Below, in pieces: positions 19,785 to 29,315 of a stretch of DNA of 64,000 nucleotides. Within the stretch, counting starts at the first letter, position 1; every line of letters starts with the position of its first letter. The position numbers were made by a program, and so were the translations under genes. The notes beneath the pieces are model-generated. The model searched no databases. It had not been told where the DNA came from and saw only the letters and a list, made by a program, of their open reading frames with translations. The DNA is from Maribacter sp. (GTDB taxonomy: Bacteria > Bacteroidota > Bacteroidia > Flavobacteriales > Flavobacteriaceae): assembly GCA_002749285.1 (NCBI GenBank), contig PDPR01000010.1, positions 124,001 to 188,000 of the forward strand. The letters run 5' to 3'.

Positions 19785-21017
19785 CTAATCTTCTAATTCC
19801 TCCTTAAGTATACGTACAACTTCGGAAATCGTTTCCTCTTCCAAATCCGTTCTTTTCACTAAATCATCAACATCCTGCTCCAATACACTTCTCGCCGTAT
19901 CCATTCCGATTTTCTTGAACTCTTCTATGACCCAAGCATCGATTTCATCGGAGAACTCGGTCAACTCGACATCTTCCTCAACCCCTTCCCGGAACACATC
20001 TATCTCATAACCTGTAAGTTTCCCGGCAAGTCTGATATTATGACCCCCCCTACCTATAGCCTTTGAAACCTCCTCTGGCCTTAAATACACCTGGGCCGTC
20101 ATCTTTTCATCGTTTAGTTTCACCGAGGAGACCCGGGCAGGACTCAAAGCCCTGGTCACCAATAATTGGGGATTGTTCGTCCAGTTGATGACATCAATGT
20201 TCTCATTGCCCAATTCCCTGACAATACCATGTATCCGGGAACCCTTCATACCGACACAGGCACCAACGGGATCAATACGGTCATCATAGGAATCAACGGC
20301 CACCTTAGCCTTTTCCCCTGGTATGCGCACCGCTTTCTTGATCGTGATCAAACCATCGAAAACCTCAGGTATTTCCTGAAAGAAAAGCTGCTCCAGAAAT
20401 CGGGGCGAACTTCTCGACATAATGATTGTCGGTTTATTGCCCTTAAGCTCAACACTTTCGATCACACCCCTAACATTATCCCCCTTCCTAAAAAAGTCGG
20501 ATGGTATCTGACGATCTTTAGGCAAAATGATCTCATTGCCCTCGTCGTCCAACAAAATTATTGCCTTATGTCTAATATGGTGCACCTCGGCAGTATAGAT
20601 CTCACCTTCCAGATCTTTAAATTGCTTGTAAATAGTAGTGTTGTCATGTTCATGGATCTTCGAGATAAGATTTTGGCGGAGGGCCAAAATCGCCCTTCTG
20701 CCCAGATCGATCAACCTCACCTCTTCCGACACATCCTCACCTACTTCAAAATCAGGTTCTATCTTACGGGCTTCCGACAAGGAAATCTCCTCATTGGGCT
20801 CCTCGACCTCACCATCCTCAACCACAATACGGTTTCTCCAAATCTCCAAATCCCCTTTATCAGGGTTTATGATAATATCAAAATTATCATCAGAACCAAA
20901 TTTCTTTTTAAGCGCGTTCCTAAAAACATCCTCCAAAATCGCCATTAGCGTAACCCTGTCTATGAATTTATCATCCTTAAATTCCGAAAAAGATTCAATC
21001 AGCGCAATATTCTCCAT
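19785..21017 (-). CDS. nusA: Transcription termination/antitermination protein NusA
   Basis: NusA binds RNA polymerase and nascent RNA and affects pausing, termination and antitermination. The 410-residue product has the N-terminal polymerase-binding domain (residues 1-130), an S1 domain (about 135-200), and two KH domains, the first with the GACVGMKGSRIHGIVRELGNE block. The second KH domain carries IGRGGHNIRLA. The C-terminus is acidic and ends shortly after a HhH-like region (VDDLVKRTDLEEETI). It follows rimP by 16 bases and precedes infB. Confidence 0.97.
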   Translation of the reverse strand: MENIALIESFSEFKDDKFIDRVTLMAILEDVFRNALKKKFGSDDNFDIIINPDKGDLEIWRNRIVVEDGEVEEPNEEISLSEARKIEPDFEVGEDVSEEVRLIDLGRRAILALRQNLISKIHEHDNTTIYKQFKDLEGEIYTAEVHHIRHKAIILLDDEGNEIILPKDRQIPSDFFRKGDNVRGVIESVELKGNKPTIIMSRSSPRFLEQLFFQEIPEVFDGLITIKKAVRIPGEKAKVAVDSYDDRIDPVGACVGMKGSRIHGIVRELGNENIDVINWTNNPQLLVTRALSPARVSSVKLNDEKMTAQVYLRPEEVSKAIGRGGHNIRLAGKLTGYEIDVFREGVEEDVELTEFSDEIDAWVIEEFKKIGMDTARSVLEQDVDDLVKRTDLEEETISEVVRILKEELED

Positions 21018-21033
21018 CTGTATACTACTATTA

Positions 21034-21495
21034 TTAATATTTTAAAATAACTTTTGCTTCCTTTATTTCAGAAAATAAAAATTCCTTTTTTTTCTGAACT
21101 GTCGTTTTCCCTTTTCCTATGGGTTTGGGTTCCCGTGCTTTCCATTCCAGCACAATGCCCTCCGCATTGGCCTCGGTAAGATTGCCCTCATACAGACCAT
21201 CATGGGCCTGCACTTTTACTTTTCTGCCGATATTCTTTTTAAACTGACGGGGGAACACCATCGGGGATGCGACCCCCACAGAGGTCACGGTCAACGAAAA
21301 GTCCTCCTCATCACGGTCCAGATTATGCTCTATGGCCCGGCTCACTTTGATACAATCCTGTACACTCACGCCGTTATCACCATCCAAAACCACATGGATG
21401 CTATTGTCGGCACCCACTGAAAAATCGATTAAAAAGAGTGATTCGTCCTGGCCCAGGGCGTCATCCAAAAGTGTCTTGACCTTATCCTTCAACAT
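21034..21495 (-). CDS. rimP: Ribosome maturation factor RimP
   Basis: RimP helps late 30S subunit assembly. The start is set to the ATG at 21493-21495 (MLKDKVKTLL), giving 153 residues; a longer in-frame reading to 21522 adds a leucine-rich stretch not seen in the family. The N-terminal alpha/beta domain ends near residue 75 (LDRDEEDFSLTVTSVGV) and a C-terminal SH3-like domain follows (KKNIGRKVKVQAHDG). A good promoter lies about 75 bases upstream. It is the first gene of rimP-nusA-infB, an arrangement widely conserved in bacteria. Confidence 0.95.
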   Translation of the reverse strand: MLKDKVKTLLDDALGQDESLFLIDFSVGADNSIHVVLDGDNGVSVQDCIKVSRAIEHNLDRDEEDFSLTVTSVGVASPMVFPRQFKKNIGRKVKVQAHDGLYEGNLTEANAEGIVLEWKAREPKPIGKGKTTVQKKKEFLFSEIKEAKVILKY

Positions 21496-21562
21496 AATTC
21501 TCAGTAATAAAAGAGGGGACAAATTGCCCCCTCATGAATACCTTAATATCCTTTCAGTAATG

Positions 21563-21590
21563 CAAATATACAATATTTTTATATCCACAA
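21563..21590 (-). promoter_or_regulatory. Promoter of rimP-nusA-infB operon
   Basis: On the minus strand TTG (21588-21590), 17 bases of spacer, then TATATTTG (21563-21570) match both elements of the Bacteroidota promoter. The predicted leader to the rimP ATG is about 60 bases. Confidence 0.7.
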
Positions 21591-21687
21591 CAAGCTTATT
21601 TTAATGATCTGCGGATATATTGAATACTTATCCCCAAAGTAATATTTAAGTGCTATTTTTAACTTTTAATACAAAAGACCTTTATTG

Positions 21688-23019
21688 ATGGAAATTTTTT
21701 CTTCATACAACGTAATCATCGAAGCTTCTATTATTGTAATCCTCTCTTTCTGGTTCAATAGTCTTTCTAAAAAAACCAATATACCATCCGTACTAATGCT
21801 CATAACACTGGGTATAGCCCTACAGTACGCCATGGTATATTTCACACCCGAGAAGCCCAGATTCGACAGTGCCCTGGAGATTTTGGGCATTATAGGGCTG
21901 ATCATGATCGTTCTTGAGGCCGCTTTGGAACTTGAGCTAAAGAAAGACAAGATCATCCCCATCACCAAAGCGATGGGAATCGCCCTATTGGGCCTTTTGG
22001 GATCGGCATGGGCCGCCGCCATGATCCTACATCAATCCATACCGGAAATGAGCATGAAATCGGCATGGCTATACGCCACCCCACTATCGATCCTGTCAAG
22101 TGCCATAATAATACCCAGTGTAAACGGACTCGATAAGGCCAAAAAGGAATTCCATATCTACGAAAGCACTTTCTCCGACATTATGGGAATCATGATGTTC
22201 TATTTTCTAATCGGGGGGCTTAACCCTGCGGAGGATACGGGGTTTTCCGGGTTTTCCATAAACCTCCTGGTCACCATCGTCATTGCACTCATCGCAAGTT
22301 ATGCCATTATCCTTATTTTCCAGAGGATCAAAAGTCAGGCAAAGCTCTTTTTGCTGATTGCCGTACTCTTGCTGCTATATGCCATTGGGAAAAAACTCCA
22401 CCTTTCCTCCTTGATCATTATCCTGATTTTCGGTTTGGTCATTGCCAATGTGAAGCTGTTCTTCCCAGGGCGATTGGGAAGTTTTCTGAAAAATGAAAAA
22501 GTAAGCCAGATGTACCATGAGCTACATATCATCACTTTGGAAACAGCCTTTGTCGTACGTACTTTTTTCTTTGTGATATTCGGACTTACCATTGCCATCT
22601 CCTCACTTTTCAGCCTAAGTGTGGCCTTGGTCAGCATCTTGATCATCATTTCCATTTACCTGATACGATTCGCGATACTCCGGATTTTCTTTGGCAGCAA
22701 TATAATGCCCCAATTATTCATAGCACCCCGTGGACTCATCACTGTTCTCCTGTTCTATGCCATACCCAAAGAGGCCCAAGTCGCAAATTTCGAATCCGGC
22801 ATTTTACTATTTGTGATAATCGCGACAAGCTTGATCATGACCTGGGTATTGATCAAGGAAGGCAAAAAACCGGGTGTCCTACTGGACGATGATATACTGG
22901 ACAACACACTGGGAGAAGGAGAAAGTGAATTGCCAAATTTGGAAACCCCCGATACCAAACCTAAGGAAAACAACCCTTTGGAAAACACCGTTGATGATAC
23001 GGACATCCCCAAGGAATAA
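21688..23019 (+). CDS. Cation:proton antiporter (CPA-type) membrane protein
   Basis: The 443-residue protein has about 11-12 hydrophobic helices and the CPA family layout. Early helices carry NIPSVLMLITLGIALQYAM, and a middle helix contains ESTFSDIMGIMMF with the acidic residue pair used for cation binding in this family. The substrate is likely Na+ or K+ in exchange for H+, but it cannot be decided from the sequence. The hydrophilic C-terminal tail (about 385-443) is acidic. The ATG at 21688 was chosen; a TTG directly in front would add one residue. It lies divergent to rimP and ends before a terminator that belongs to the opposite strand. Confidence 0.85.
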   Translation: MEIFSSYNVIIEASIIVILSFWFNSLSKKTNIPSVLMLITLGIALQYAMVYFTPEKPRFDSALEILGIIGLIMIVLEAALELELKKDKIIPITKAMGIALLGLLGSAWAAAMILHQSIPEMSMKSAWLYATPLSILSSAIIIPSVNGLDKAKKEFHIYESTFSDIMGIMMFYFLIGGLNPAEDTGFSGFSINLLVTIVIALIASYAIILIFQRIKSQAKLFLLIAVLLLLYAIGKKLHLSSLIIILIFGLVIANVKLFFPGRLGSFLKNEKVSQMYHELHIITLETAFVVRTFFFVIFGLTIAISSLFSLSVALVSILIIISIYLIRFAILRIFFGSNIMPQLFIAPRGLITVLLFYAIPKEAQVANFESGILLFVIIATSLIMTWVLIKEGKKPGVLLDDDILDNTLGEGESELPNLETPDTKPKENNPLENTVDDTDIPKE

Positions 23020-23049
23020 AGTTTTTCCTTAAAAATCCCTTCAAAAAAA

Positions 23050-23075
23050 ATCCCAGTACCTAAAAGTACTGGGAT
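23050..23075 (-). terminator. Terminator of tRNA-Gln transcript
   Basis: The stem ATCCCAGTAC/GTACTGGGAT with a six-base loop is followed on the minus strand by eight T residues (23043-23050). It lies 15 bases past the tRNA-Gln 3' end. On the plus strand it is not followed by T residues, so it serves mainly the minus strand. Confidence 0.8.
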
Positions 23076-23090
23076 CACCATCAAACTCTG

Positions 23091-23162
23091 TTGGCCTACT
23101 AGGACTCGAACCTAGAACGACTGGACCAAAACCAGCTGTGTTGCCAATTACACCATAGGCCA
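23091..23162 (-). tRNA. tRNA-Gln (anticodon UUG)
   Basis: The minus strand folds as a tRNA: acceptor TGGCCTA/TAGGCCA, a D-arm with the TGTAATTGGCAACAC loop, an anticodon loop with TTTGG (anticodon TTG), and a T-arm with GGTTCGAGTCC. The discriminator is A. The 3' CCA is not encoded (genomic sequence continues ACAGAG). Confidence 0.95.
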
Positions 23163-23233
23163 TTATCTATATCTAAAATTGTATTCCCGAAACACATTGG
23201 GAACAACAATAATGATTTCAACTTTAGAGCGTG

Positions 23234-23263
23234 CAAATTTAAGACAAAGTTTGGTTTGAGCAA
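23234..23263 (-). promoter_or_regulatory. Promoter of tRNA-Gln
   Basis: On the minus strand TTG (23261-23263), a 19-base spacer and TAAATTTG (23234-23241) match the Bacteroidota promoter. The start of the tRNA lies about 72 bases downstream of the -7 element. Confidence 0.6.
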
Positions 23264-23383
23264 ACATTTTTGATACAATCCCGCAAAAAAACAAAAACCA
23301 CCCCTGTTAAAGGTTTATCAAAATTGTATGAGCATGTCTATATTAATCACTAAATTCGCCTCCAAGGTAAAATCACGAACTGT

Positions 23384-26300
23384 ATGTTTTCAAAGAACTT
23401 CGAAAAATGGGACACCATACTCGGATGGGTAGTCTTCCTTATAGCCCTAATCACGTATAGTATTACCGTAGAGCCCACTAGTAGTTTTTGGGATGCCGGG
23501 GAATATATCGCAACCTCGGCCAAATTACAGGTCGGCCACCCTCCTGGAGCACCCTTGTTACAAATGATAGGCGCCTTTTTCGCAATGTTCGCCCTGGATC
23601 CCGACCAAGTTGCCCGTATGGTCAATTATGTTTCCGGAGTAAGTAGCTCCTTTACCATTCTTTTCATGTTCTGGACCATTACGAACCTTACCAGAAAGCT
23701 TATAGGCCAAAAAGAGACGCTAACCAACAGTAAATCGATTGCCGTTCTGGGCAGTGGACTGGTTGGTGCCCTGGCCTTTACTTATTCGGATAGTTTCTGG
23801 TTCAATGCCGTGGAGACCGAGGTATATGCGAGTGCAAGTTTTATCATGGCATTGTTACTTTGGCTAGGATTGAAATGGACGGACAATTTGGACACCCCTC
23901 GTGGCAATCGCTGGCTTATCCTTATCTCATTTGTAGTGGGACTGACCTTCGGAATACAGTTTATGGGGTTTTTGGCCATACCATCGGTAGGACTTCTTTA
24001 TTACTTCAAGAAATACAAGACCACGACCGTAAAAAATTTCCTGCTTGCCAATATATCGGTTATTGCTGTTTTAATGTTGGTATATAAGTTCTCATTGACC
24101 TACGTGCTTAAGCTGTTTGGATGGGCAGAGGTCTATTTTGTCAACACCATAGGGTTGCCTTTCAATTCGGGATCGTTAATCATGGGGCTCCTATTTATAG
24201 CCACATTCTATTTTGGATTGACATATACCCGAAAAAACAATTACCGTAATGCCAACACCATTGTATTATGCATTATGTTCCTGTTCTTTGGCTTTTCAAC
24301 ATGGTTGATGTTGCCGATCAGGGCCAACGCCAATGTCGTGATCAACGAGAACAATCCGTCAGATGCAAGGTCGCTATTGGCCTATTACAACAGGGAACAG
24401 TACCCAGGTGTGGAAAGCCCTTTCTATGGGGCATATTACTCGGATATGTTCGCCCCCGCAGGAAAGGAGATGGATGACAAACCAAAATATGAAAAAGATC
24501 TTGAACAAGGAAAGTATATTATCGTAAACCATTACAAGAAATCCCTACAGGACTCCAATGAAAAACACAAGGGTCTTTTGCCCCGTATGTGGAGTGGCCA
24601 GAATGCAGAAAACTATATGCGTTATTTTGGCCCCTTGGACTTTAAGATGAAAAAAGCCAACGACGAACTTAGCAAGGCGGTACAGCAAGTAAAGGCCGGG
24701 TATGCCAATGGTGAGATAGATGCCGAACAGTACATAAGTTTCCTAAAACGGTTCGAGGAATATATAGAAGTACAACCACCTACGGTGTGGGACAATGTAA
24801 AATACATGTTCGAATTCCAATTCGGCTATATGTACTGGCGCTATTTCATGTGGAATTTTGTCGGAAAGAACAACGATGTCCAAGGCCGGTATGACGAAAA
24901 TGGCAAATGGCTGTCGGGTATTCCCTTCATCGATAGCGCATTTCACGGAAGCCAAGAGAACCTGCCCAGTGAGATCAAGGACAACAAGGCCCGGAACACC
25001 TATTTCTTCCTGCCTTTGATCCTCGGTATCATCGGCATCCTGTTTCAGGTATCGAGAAACCCCAAACAGTTTTGGGTTTTGTTCGTTTTCTTTTTGTTCA
25101 CAGGTATCGCCATACAGTTTTACACGAACCCCTACATATTCCAACCCCGCGAAAGGGACTACTCCCTTGTAGGCTCTTTCTATGTTTTTGCCTTATGGAT
25201 AGGCATTGGCGTATATGGATTGTTCGATGAGTTCAAGAAATGGATCTCCCCAAAAATATTGGCACCGGCAGTGACCCTCATCTGCCTATTGGCAGTGCCC
25301 ACTGTAATGGCCGTACAGAATTGGGATGACCATGACCGATCTAATCGCTTCACGGCCGAATCCTCGGCAAAGGCCTATCTGGACTCTTGCCAGAAAGATG
25401 CAGGCGCCATATTATTCACCATTGGGGACAACGACACTTTCCCTCTCTGGTATGCCCAGGAAATCGAGAACTACAGGACCGATGTCCGTGTTGTCTGTAC
25501 AAGTCTTTTCGAGACCGACTGGTATGTGGACCAAATGAAACAAAAAGCTTATTCGAGCGACCCGATACCTTCCCAAATAACCCATGACAAATATAGGTGG
25601 GGCTCACGGGATGTCTTGTACTTCCAGAACGTTGACCCCTTGTTCAATCGCGAGGTTTCCAAAAGCCGATGGGGCATAAAGGATTTCATCGATTGGATCG
25701 ATAGTGACAAACCCCAGACCAAATTCAAGTTTTTTCTGGAAAAACAGGGTATCGATGTTGACGATTACCCCGAGAACACCCAAAACATGGTCTATTACCC
25801 CACCCAAAAAATCCGTATCCCCGTTAACAAGAAGAACGTTCTTGCAAGCGGTCTGGTAAAAGTGAAGGATTCCGCCCAGATTGTGGACTACATAGACATC
25901 AAACTACCTAGTGCCATTACCAAGAAAAGTATGATGATGTTGGATATTGTAGCCAACAATGATTGGAAAAGGCCTTTATACTTCTCTGGCGGAAGTTTTG
26001 ATGATGCCGAGTTCATCTGGATGAAAGACTATCTTCAATTGGACGGCATGGCCTACAAATTGGTCCCCATAAAAACAGAGCGAAGCAATTCCTTTGATAT
26101 GGGCAGGATCGATACCGAACTAATGTACGATATCGTCACCAAATGGGATTGGGGAAATTCGGGGGATCCCAGGGTCTACCACGACCCACAAACCAGGGTT
26201 CAGAGTATTTCGTACCGCAGTAACCTTTCACGCCTAATGGGACAGTTGATACAAGAAAACAAAATCGACAAGGCCAAGAACATCATTGATCTGGCGATGG

Positions 26301-26719
26301 AGAAAATACCTGTGAAGGATTTTGGCTACTACCACTTCGTCCTACCTTTTATAGACGGTTATTACAAAGTTGGCGAGACCAATAAGGCCCATGAGATCTA
26401 CAACTCCCTAAAGAAGATATACCAAGAACGCTTGGAATACTACGAAGGGGTGACCTTGGACCAGCAATACAAGAAAATCGATGATATCATATCCGACATG
26501 GAATCATATCGTAGGTTAATCGATGTGCTCATCGAGAACAATGACCGTGAAATGGCAGAAAAAGAGACTCTGATATTCAATGAGTACATTGACAAATTCA
26601 GCCATTTCTACAAGGATGAAATTCCAACGAAAGAGCCGTTGATCAATGAAAGTAATCCTGATTTATCGGATACCGTGGTAATCGATACGATAAACGTTCC
26701 CAAAACTATCGAGGAATAA
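23384..26719 (+). CDS. DUF2723 polytopic membrane protein (putative glycosyltransferase, O-mannosyltransferase-like)
   Basis: The 1111-residue protein belongs to DUF2723, recognised by the N-terminal run VEPTSSFWDAGEYIATSAKLQVGHPPGAPL near residue 30, in which the DAGE motif resembles the acidic active site of PMT/GT-C enzymes. About ten membrane helices fill residues 10-320, with two more near 555-650. A large soluble part follows (about 655-1100), likely periplasmic, including the block GDNDTFPLWYAQEIE. This family is thought to glycosylate envelope proteins in Bacteroidota; the substrate is unknown here. It is a single-gene unit. The ATG at 23384 gives a sensible N-terminus. Confidence 0.8.
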   Translation: MFSKNFEKWDTILGWVVFLIALITYSITVEPTSSFWDAGEYIATSAKLQVGHPPGAPLLQMIGAFFAMFALDPDQVARMVNYVSGVSSSFTILFMFWTITNLTRKLIGQKETLTNSKSIAVLGSGLVGALAFTYSDSFWFNAVETEVYASASFIMALLLWLGLKWTDNLDTPRGNRWLILISFVVGLTFGIQFMGFLAIPSVGLLYYFKKYKTTTVKNFLLANISVIAVLMLVYKFSLTYVLKLFGWAEVYFVNTIGLPFNSGSLIMGLLFIATFYFGLTYTRKNNYRNANTIVLCIMFLFFGFSTWLMLPIRANANVVINENNPSDARSLLAYYNREQYPGVESPFYGAYYSDMFAPAGKEMDDKPKYEKDLEQGKYIIVNHYKKSLQDSNEKHKGLLPRMWSGQNAENYMRYFGPLDFKMKKANDELSKAVQQVKAGYANGEIDAEQYISFLKRFEEYIEVQPPTVWDNVKYMFEFQFGYMYWRYFMWNFVGKNNDVQGRYDENGKWLSGIPFIDSAFHGSQENLPSEIKDNKARNTYFFLPLILGIIGILFQVSRNPKQFWVLFVFFLFTGIAIQFYTNPYIFQPRERDYSLVGSFYVFALWIGIGVYGLFDEFKKWISPKILAPAVTLICLLAVPTVMAVQNWDDHDRSNRFTAESSAKAYLDSCQKDAGAILFTIGDNDTFPLWYAQEIENYRTDVRVVCTSLFETDWYVDQMKQKAYSSDPIPSQITHDKYRWGSRDVLYFQNVDPLFNREVSKSRWGIKDFIDWIDSDKPQTKFKFFLEKQGIDVDDYPENTQNMVYYPTQKIRIPVNKKNVLASGLVKVKDSAQIVDYIDIKLPSAITKKSMMMLDIVANNDWKRPLYFSGGSFDDAEFIWMKDYLQLDGMAYKLVPIKTERSNSFDMGRIDTELMYDIVTKWDWGNSGDPRVYHDPQTRVQSISYRSNLSRLMGQLIQENKIDKAKNIIDLAMEKIPVKDFGYYHFVLPFIDGYYKVGETNKAHEIYNSLKKIYQERLEYYEGVTLDQQYKKIDDIISDMESYRRLIDVLIENNDREMAEKETLIFNEYIDKFSHFYKDEIPTKEPLINESNPDLSDTVVIDTINVPKTIEE

Positions 26720-26874
26720 AATAAATACCGGGGGCGTTTATTTCCGAACCGAAGAATCAACAACGGCTAATCCGTTCAAAACGGAACTCGCACCAAGGGA
26801 TAGATACACAATTCCAATCGAACAAAAATCCGTGGTACGTTTTGCCAAAACCACTACTGTGGGGAGGACAAGGG

Positions 26875-27171
26875 TCAAACATATTCGTTCAGAATACCGA
26901 TAAGGGTATTGGCATCCTGTTCGCCACTTTGGCGCCAGACCATCTCCCCCTTTTTATAGATTATCAAGGTTGGCAACCCTTTTACACGAAGTGCTTGGGA
27001 GAGTTCCTTGTTTTTGTCCACATCGATTTTTATGACCTTGCCCCTATCACCAAGGGCCGCTGCCACATCCCTAAGTACAGGGTGCATTGCTGTCGACTGT
27101 TCACTCCACTCAGCATAGAAATCCAACAATACTGGCACATGTAAATCTATTAGTTCTCCAAACTTAGACAT
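26875..27171 (-). CDS. Thioredoxin-fold protein lacking both active-site cysteines
   Basis: The 98-residue protein aligns with thioredoxin over its whole length: VPVLLDFYAEW, then the active-site position, then KVIKIDVDKNKELSQALRVKGLPTLIIY with the conserved cis-proline, and the KKGEMVWRQSG end. At the active site, where thioredoxin has WCGPC, this protein reads WSEQS, so both catalytic cysteines are serine. No other cysteine occurs. It therefore cannot do dithiol-disulfide exchange and probably acts as a binding or chaperone-like protein (inference). Cytoplasmic: no signal peptide. A -7 element lies 24-31 bases upstream. Confidence 0.85.
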   Translation of the reverse strand: MSKFGELIDLHVPVLLDFYAEWSEQSTAMHPVLRDVAAALGDRGKVIKIDVDKNKELSQALRVKGLPTLIIYKKGEMVWRQSGEQDANTLIGILNEYV

Positions 27172-27194
27172 ATAGAGTTCTTTCGGTTACAAAT

Positions 27195-27202
27195 CAAATG
27201 TA
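27195..27202 (-). promoter_or_regulatory. Candidate -7 element of the thioredoxin-fold gene
   Basis: The minus strand reads TACATTTG, an exact TAnnTTTG match, about 24 bases before the start codon. No -33 TTG is seen. Confidence 0.45.
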
Positions 27203-27263
27203 TGAAAAAATGTTAAAAAATTAGTTTTTACTGCTCTTTTGTAACTCAAGTTTGCCGTTAAAA

Positions 27264-28493
27264 TCATGTTAACGGCTTTTTCTTCAAGGTAACCACTGTT
27301 ATTTCCGGCCAAATTCCTACCCTGCCAGGGTAACCTAAATACCCAAACCCACGATTAACGATGATATACTGCCCCATTTCCTTATACAAACCGGCCCAAT
27401 ACTTATAACGCCATTTGATAGGGCTCCATTTAACCCACCCCGGTATCTCGATTCCAAACTGCATGCCATGGGTATGCCCACTCAAAGTAAGATGGTAATG
27501 ATAATCATCGTCAATGACCACATCTTCCCAATGCGAGGGGTCATGGCTCATTAAAACCTTGAAATCATCTTTTGAGATCGCTTCTGTCGCCTTTGAAAGG
27601 TCCCCGGCCTTTTTAAATCCGCCCCTGCCCCAATTCTCAACACCGACCAAGGCGATCTTATCGTCCCCTTTTTTCAAATACCTACTCTCATTCAATAAAA
27701 GGTCAAAACCTATTTCCCGTTGCAACTCCTTAAGTTCCTCGAGATTCCTTGCCTTCAATTCCTCTGTTTCCCAATCTACATAATCCCCATAATCGTGGTT
27801 TCCCAAAACAGAGAACTTACCTTCTTTTGCCTCCAACCTTGCAAAGGTCTCTTTCCATGGGGCCATCTCCCCGGCCTTATTGTTCACCAAATCACCTGTA
27901 AACAGAATAATATCACTTTTTTGTTCATTGATAAGGTCAATGGCATATTCGATTTTTTCCCGATCATCGAAACTACCGCTATGGATATCGGAGATTTGGG
28001 TAATCTGATAACCATCAAAGGCATCGGGGAGGTCATCAAACTCTAACTGGTATTTCAATACCCTAAAATTGTATTTCCCACGATACATCCCATAGAGTAG
28101 GGCCCCGAAAGGTATGGCCGCGACACCCATGGCAACCATACTCAAAAACCTTCTGCGTTCAGGGAAACCCAACTCTTTACCAACCCCGAATAATTTATGG
28201 TAAGTAGCTGTCAAAAAACGAAAGAGATCCTCTGAGAAAAGAAAGATCACCGTAATCACATTAAACGTAATGATGGTGAGCAGAAAACCAAAGGCATAGC
28301 TCTTGGACCTGCTAAGTACCTGACCGGCATCCTCGCCCCAAGCGAATTGATAGATAAAATTCAAGAGCACGGCCAAGAATATACCAATATAGGTGAAATA
28401 GACCCACGGGTATCTGACAGCCGTCTTAAGTGCCTGTAGGGCATAAAGACCAAGTGCAGTATAAAGAACTATAAAGATTATCCAACGCAACAT
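27264..28493 (-). CDS. Membrane-anchored metallophosphoesterase
   Basis: The 409-residue protein has four to five N-terminal membrane helices (residues 1-135). A calcineurin-type phosphoesterase domain follows, with the metal-binding motifs ISDIHSG (near 165), TGDLVN (near 195), LGNHDYG (near 225) and SGHTHG (near 335). The phosphoesterase core is intact. The substrate is unknown; relatives in this group include the YkuE/UDP-2,3-diacylglucosamine-hydrolase-like proteins. It is co-oriented with cutC (57 bases upstream) and with the thioredoxin-fold gene downstream. Confidence 0.9.
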   Translation of the reverse strand: MLRWIIFIVLYTALGLYALQALKTAVRYPWVYFTYIGIFLAVLLNFIYQFAWGEDAGQVLSRSKSYAFGFLLTIITFNVITVIFLFSEDLFRFLTATYHKLFGVGKELGFPERRRFLSMVAMGVAAIPFGALLYGMYRGKYNFRVLKYQLEFDDLPDAFDGYQITQISDIHSGSFDDREKIEYAIDLINEQKSDIILFTGDLVNNKAGEMAPWKETFARLEAKEGKFSVLGNHDYGDYVDWETEELKARNLEELKELQREIGFDLLLNESRYLKKGDDKIALVGVENWGRGGFKKAGDLSKATEAISKDDFKVLMSHDPSHWEDVVIDDDYHYHLTLSGHTHGMQFGIEIPGWVKWSPIKWRYKYWAGLYKEMGQYIIVNRGFGYLGYPGRVGIWPEITVVTLKKKPLT

Positions 28494-28550
28494 TATCAGG
28501 TTTTCATCAAAGTTATTCCTTATAAAGGTACCTTTAAGGCCCTTTGTGGT

Positions 28551-29273
28551 TTATTTAACTTCTTTCAATACTTTTTGAATAGCCGCCACATTGGAAACGA
28601 AGACTCCTTGATCCTTCAAAAAAGAAGCCGTATTCATTGGAACCTTGGGAGTAACCTTCAATCGAGGCTCAAAAGATGTCCCCGACAAATGAACGGCCTT
28701 GAAACCACTTTCCTTGAACCTATGTGCATTACCAGCATTTATACCACTCCCTGGCATCATTGTACATAACATAGCCTCGTCCTGAAGGCCGGACAATAAA
28801 CCAATCCCCTCCAAGGCAGATTTTTCCTGTCCAGAAGACAGGATATAATCAACCCCCAGACCTTCCAATTGCCTCATGGTATGCAATGGGTCCAAAACCC
28901 AATCAAAGGCACGGTGAAAGGTGAATTTCAGATTTTTGGAGAGTTCCACCAATAGCTTGGTGCGCCCCACATCCAAAGTAAGGTCGGTATGCAATACCCC
29001 GGAAACAATTCCGTCAAAACCCATTTCCACACAAAGGGCTATATTCCGCTTCATGATATCGAACTCCCCATCGGTATAGCTAAAATCACCACTACGGGGG
29101 CGAATCAGCACATGCACGGGAATACCGATGTTCTCCTTAACACTTTTCAACAATCCATAAGACGGGGTAATCCCACCTACCGCCAACTCCGAGCACAGCT
29201 CTATCCTATCAGCTCCTGCTTTTTCGGCATTCACAGCAGATTCCAACGAATTGGCACAAACTTCTACTAACAT
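28551..29273 (-). CDS. cutC: CutC family protein
   Basis: The 240-residue protein has the TIM-barrel fold of CutC, seen in VEVCANSLESAVNAEKAGADRIELC at the start and the LIRPRSGDF and FHRAFD motifs. CutC was linked to copper homeostasis, but its reaction is not settled. The start is the ATG at 29271-29273; a longer reading to 29309 would overlap the promoter area of the divergent gene and adds residues not seen in the family. The gap to the glycosylasparaginase start is only 42 bases. Confidence 0.9.
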   Translation of the reverse strand: MLVEVCANSLESAVNAEKAGADRIELCSELAVGGITPSYGLLKSVKENIGIPVHVLIRPRSGDFSYTDGEFDIMKRNIALCVEMGFDGIVSGVLHTDLTLDVGRTKLLVELSKNLKFTFHRAFDWVLDPLHTMRQLEGLGVDYILSSGQEKSALEGIGLLSGLQDEAMLCTMMPGSGINAGNAHRFKESGFKAVHLSGTSFEPRLKVTPKVPMNTASFLKDQGVFVSNVAAIQKVLKEVK

Positions 29274-29315
29274 ATTACTTATATTTAACTCCCTAAAATT
29301 AAGTAACACATATAT

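Noticed and set aside
20166..20948. Open frame antisense to nusA (260 codons)
   Set aside because: It overlaps a certain gene and has no recognised domain.
27254..27276. Hairpin GCCGTTAA/TTAACGGC overlapping the metallophosphoesterase stop codon
   Set aside because: The minus strand after it has no T-run, so a terminator call would not hold; the T-run is only on the strand without a gene.
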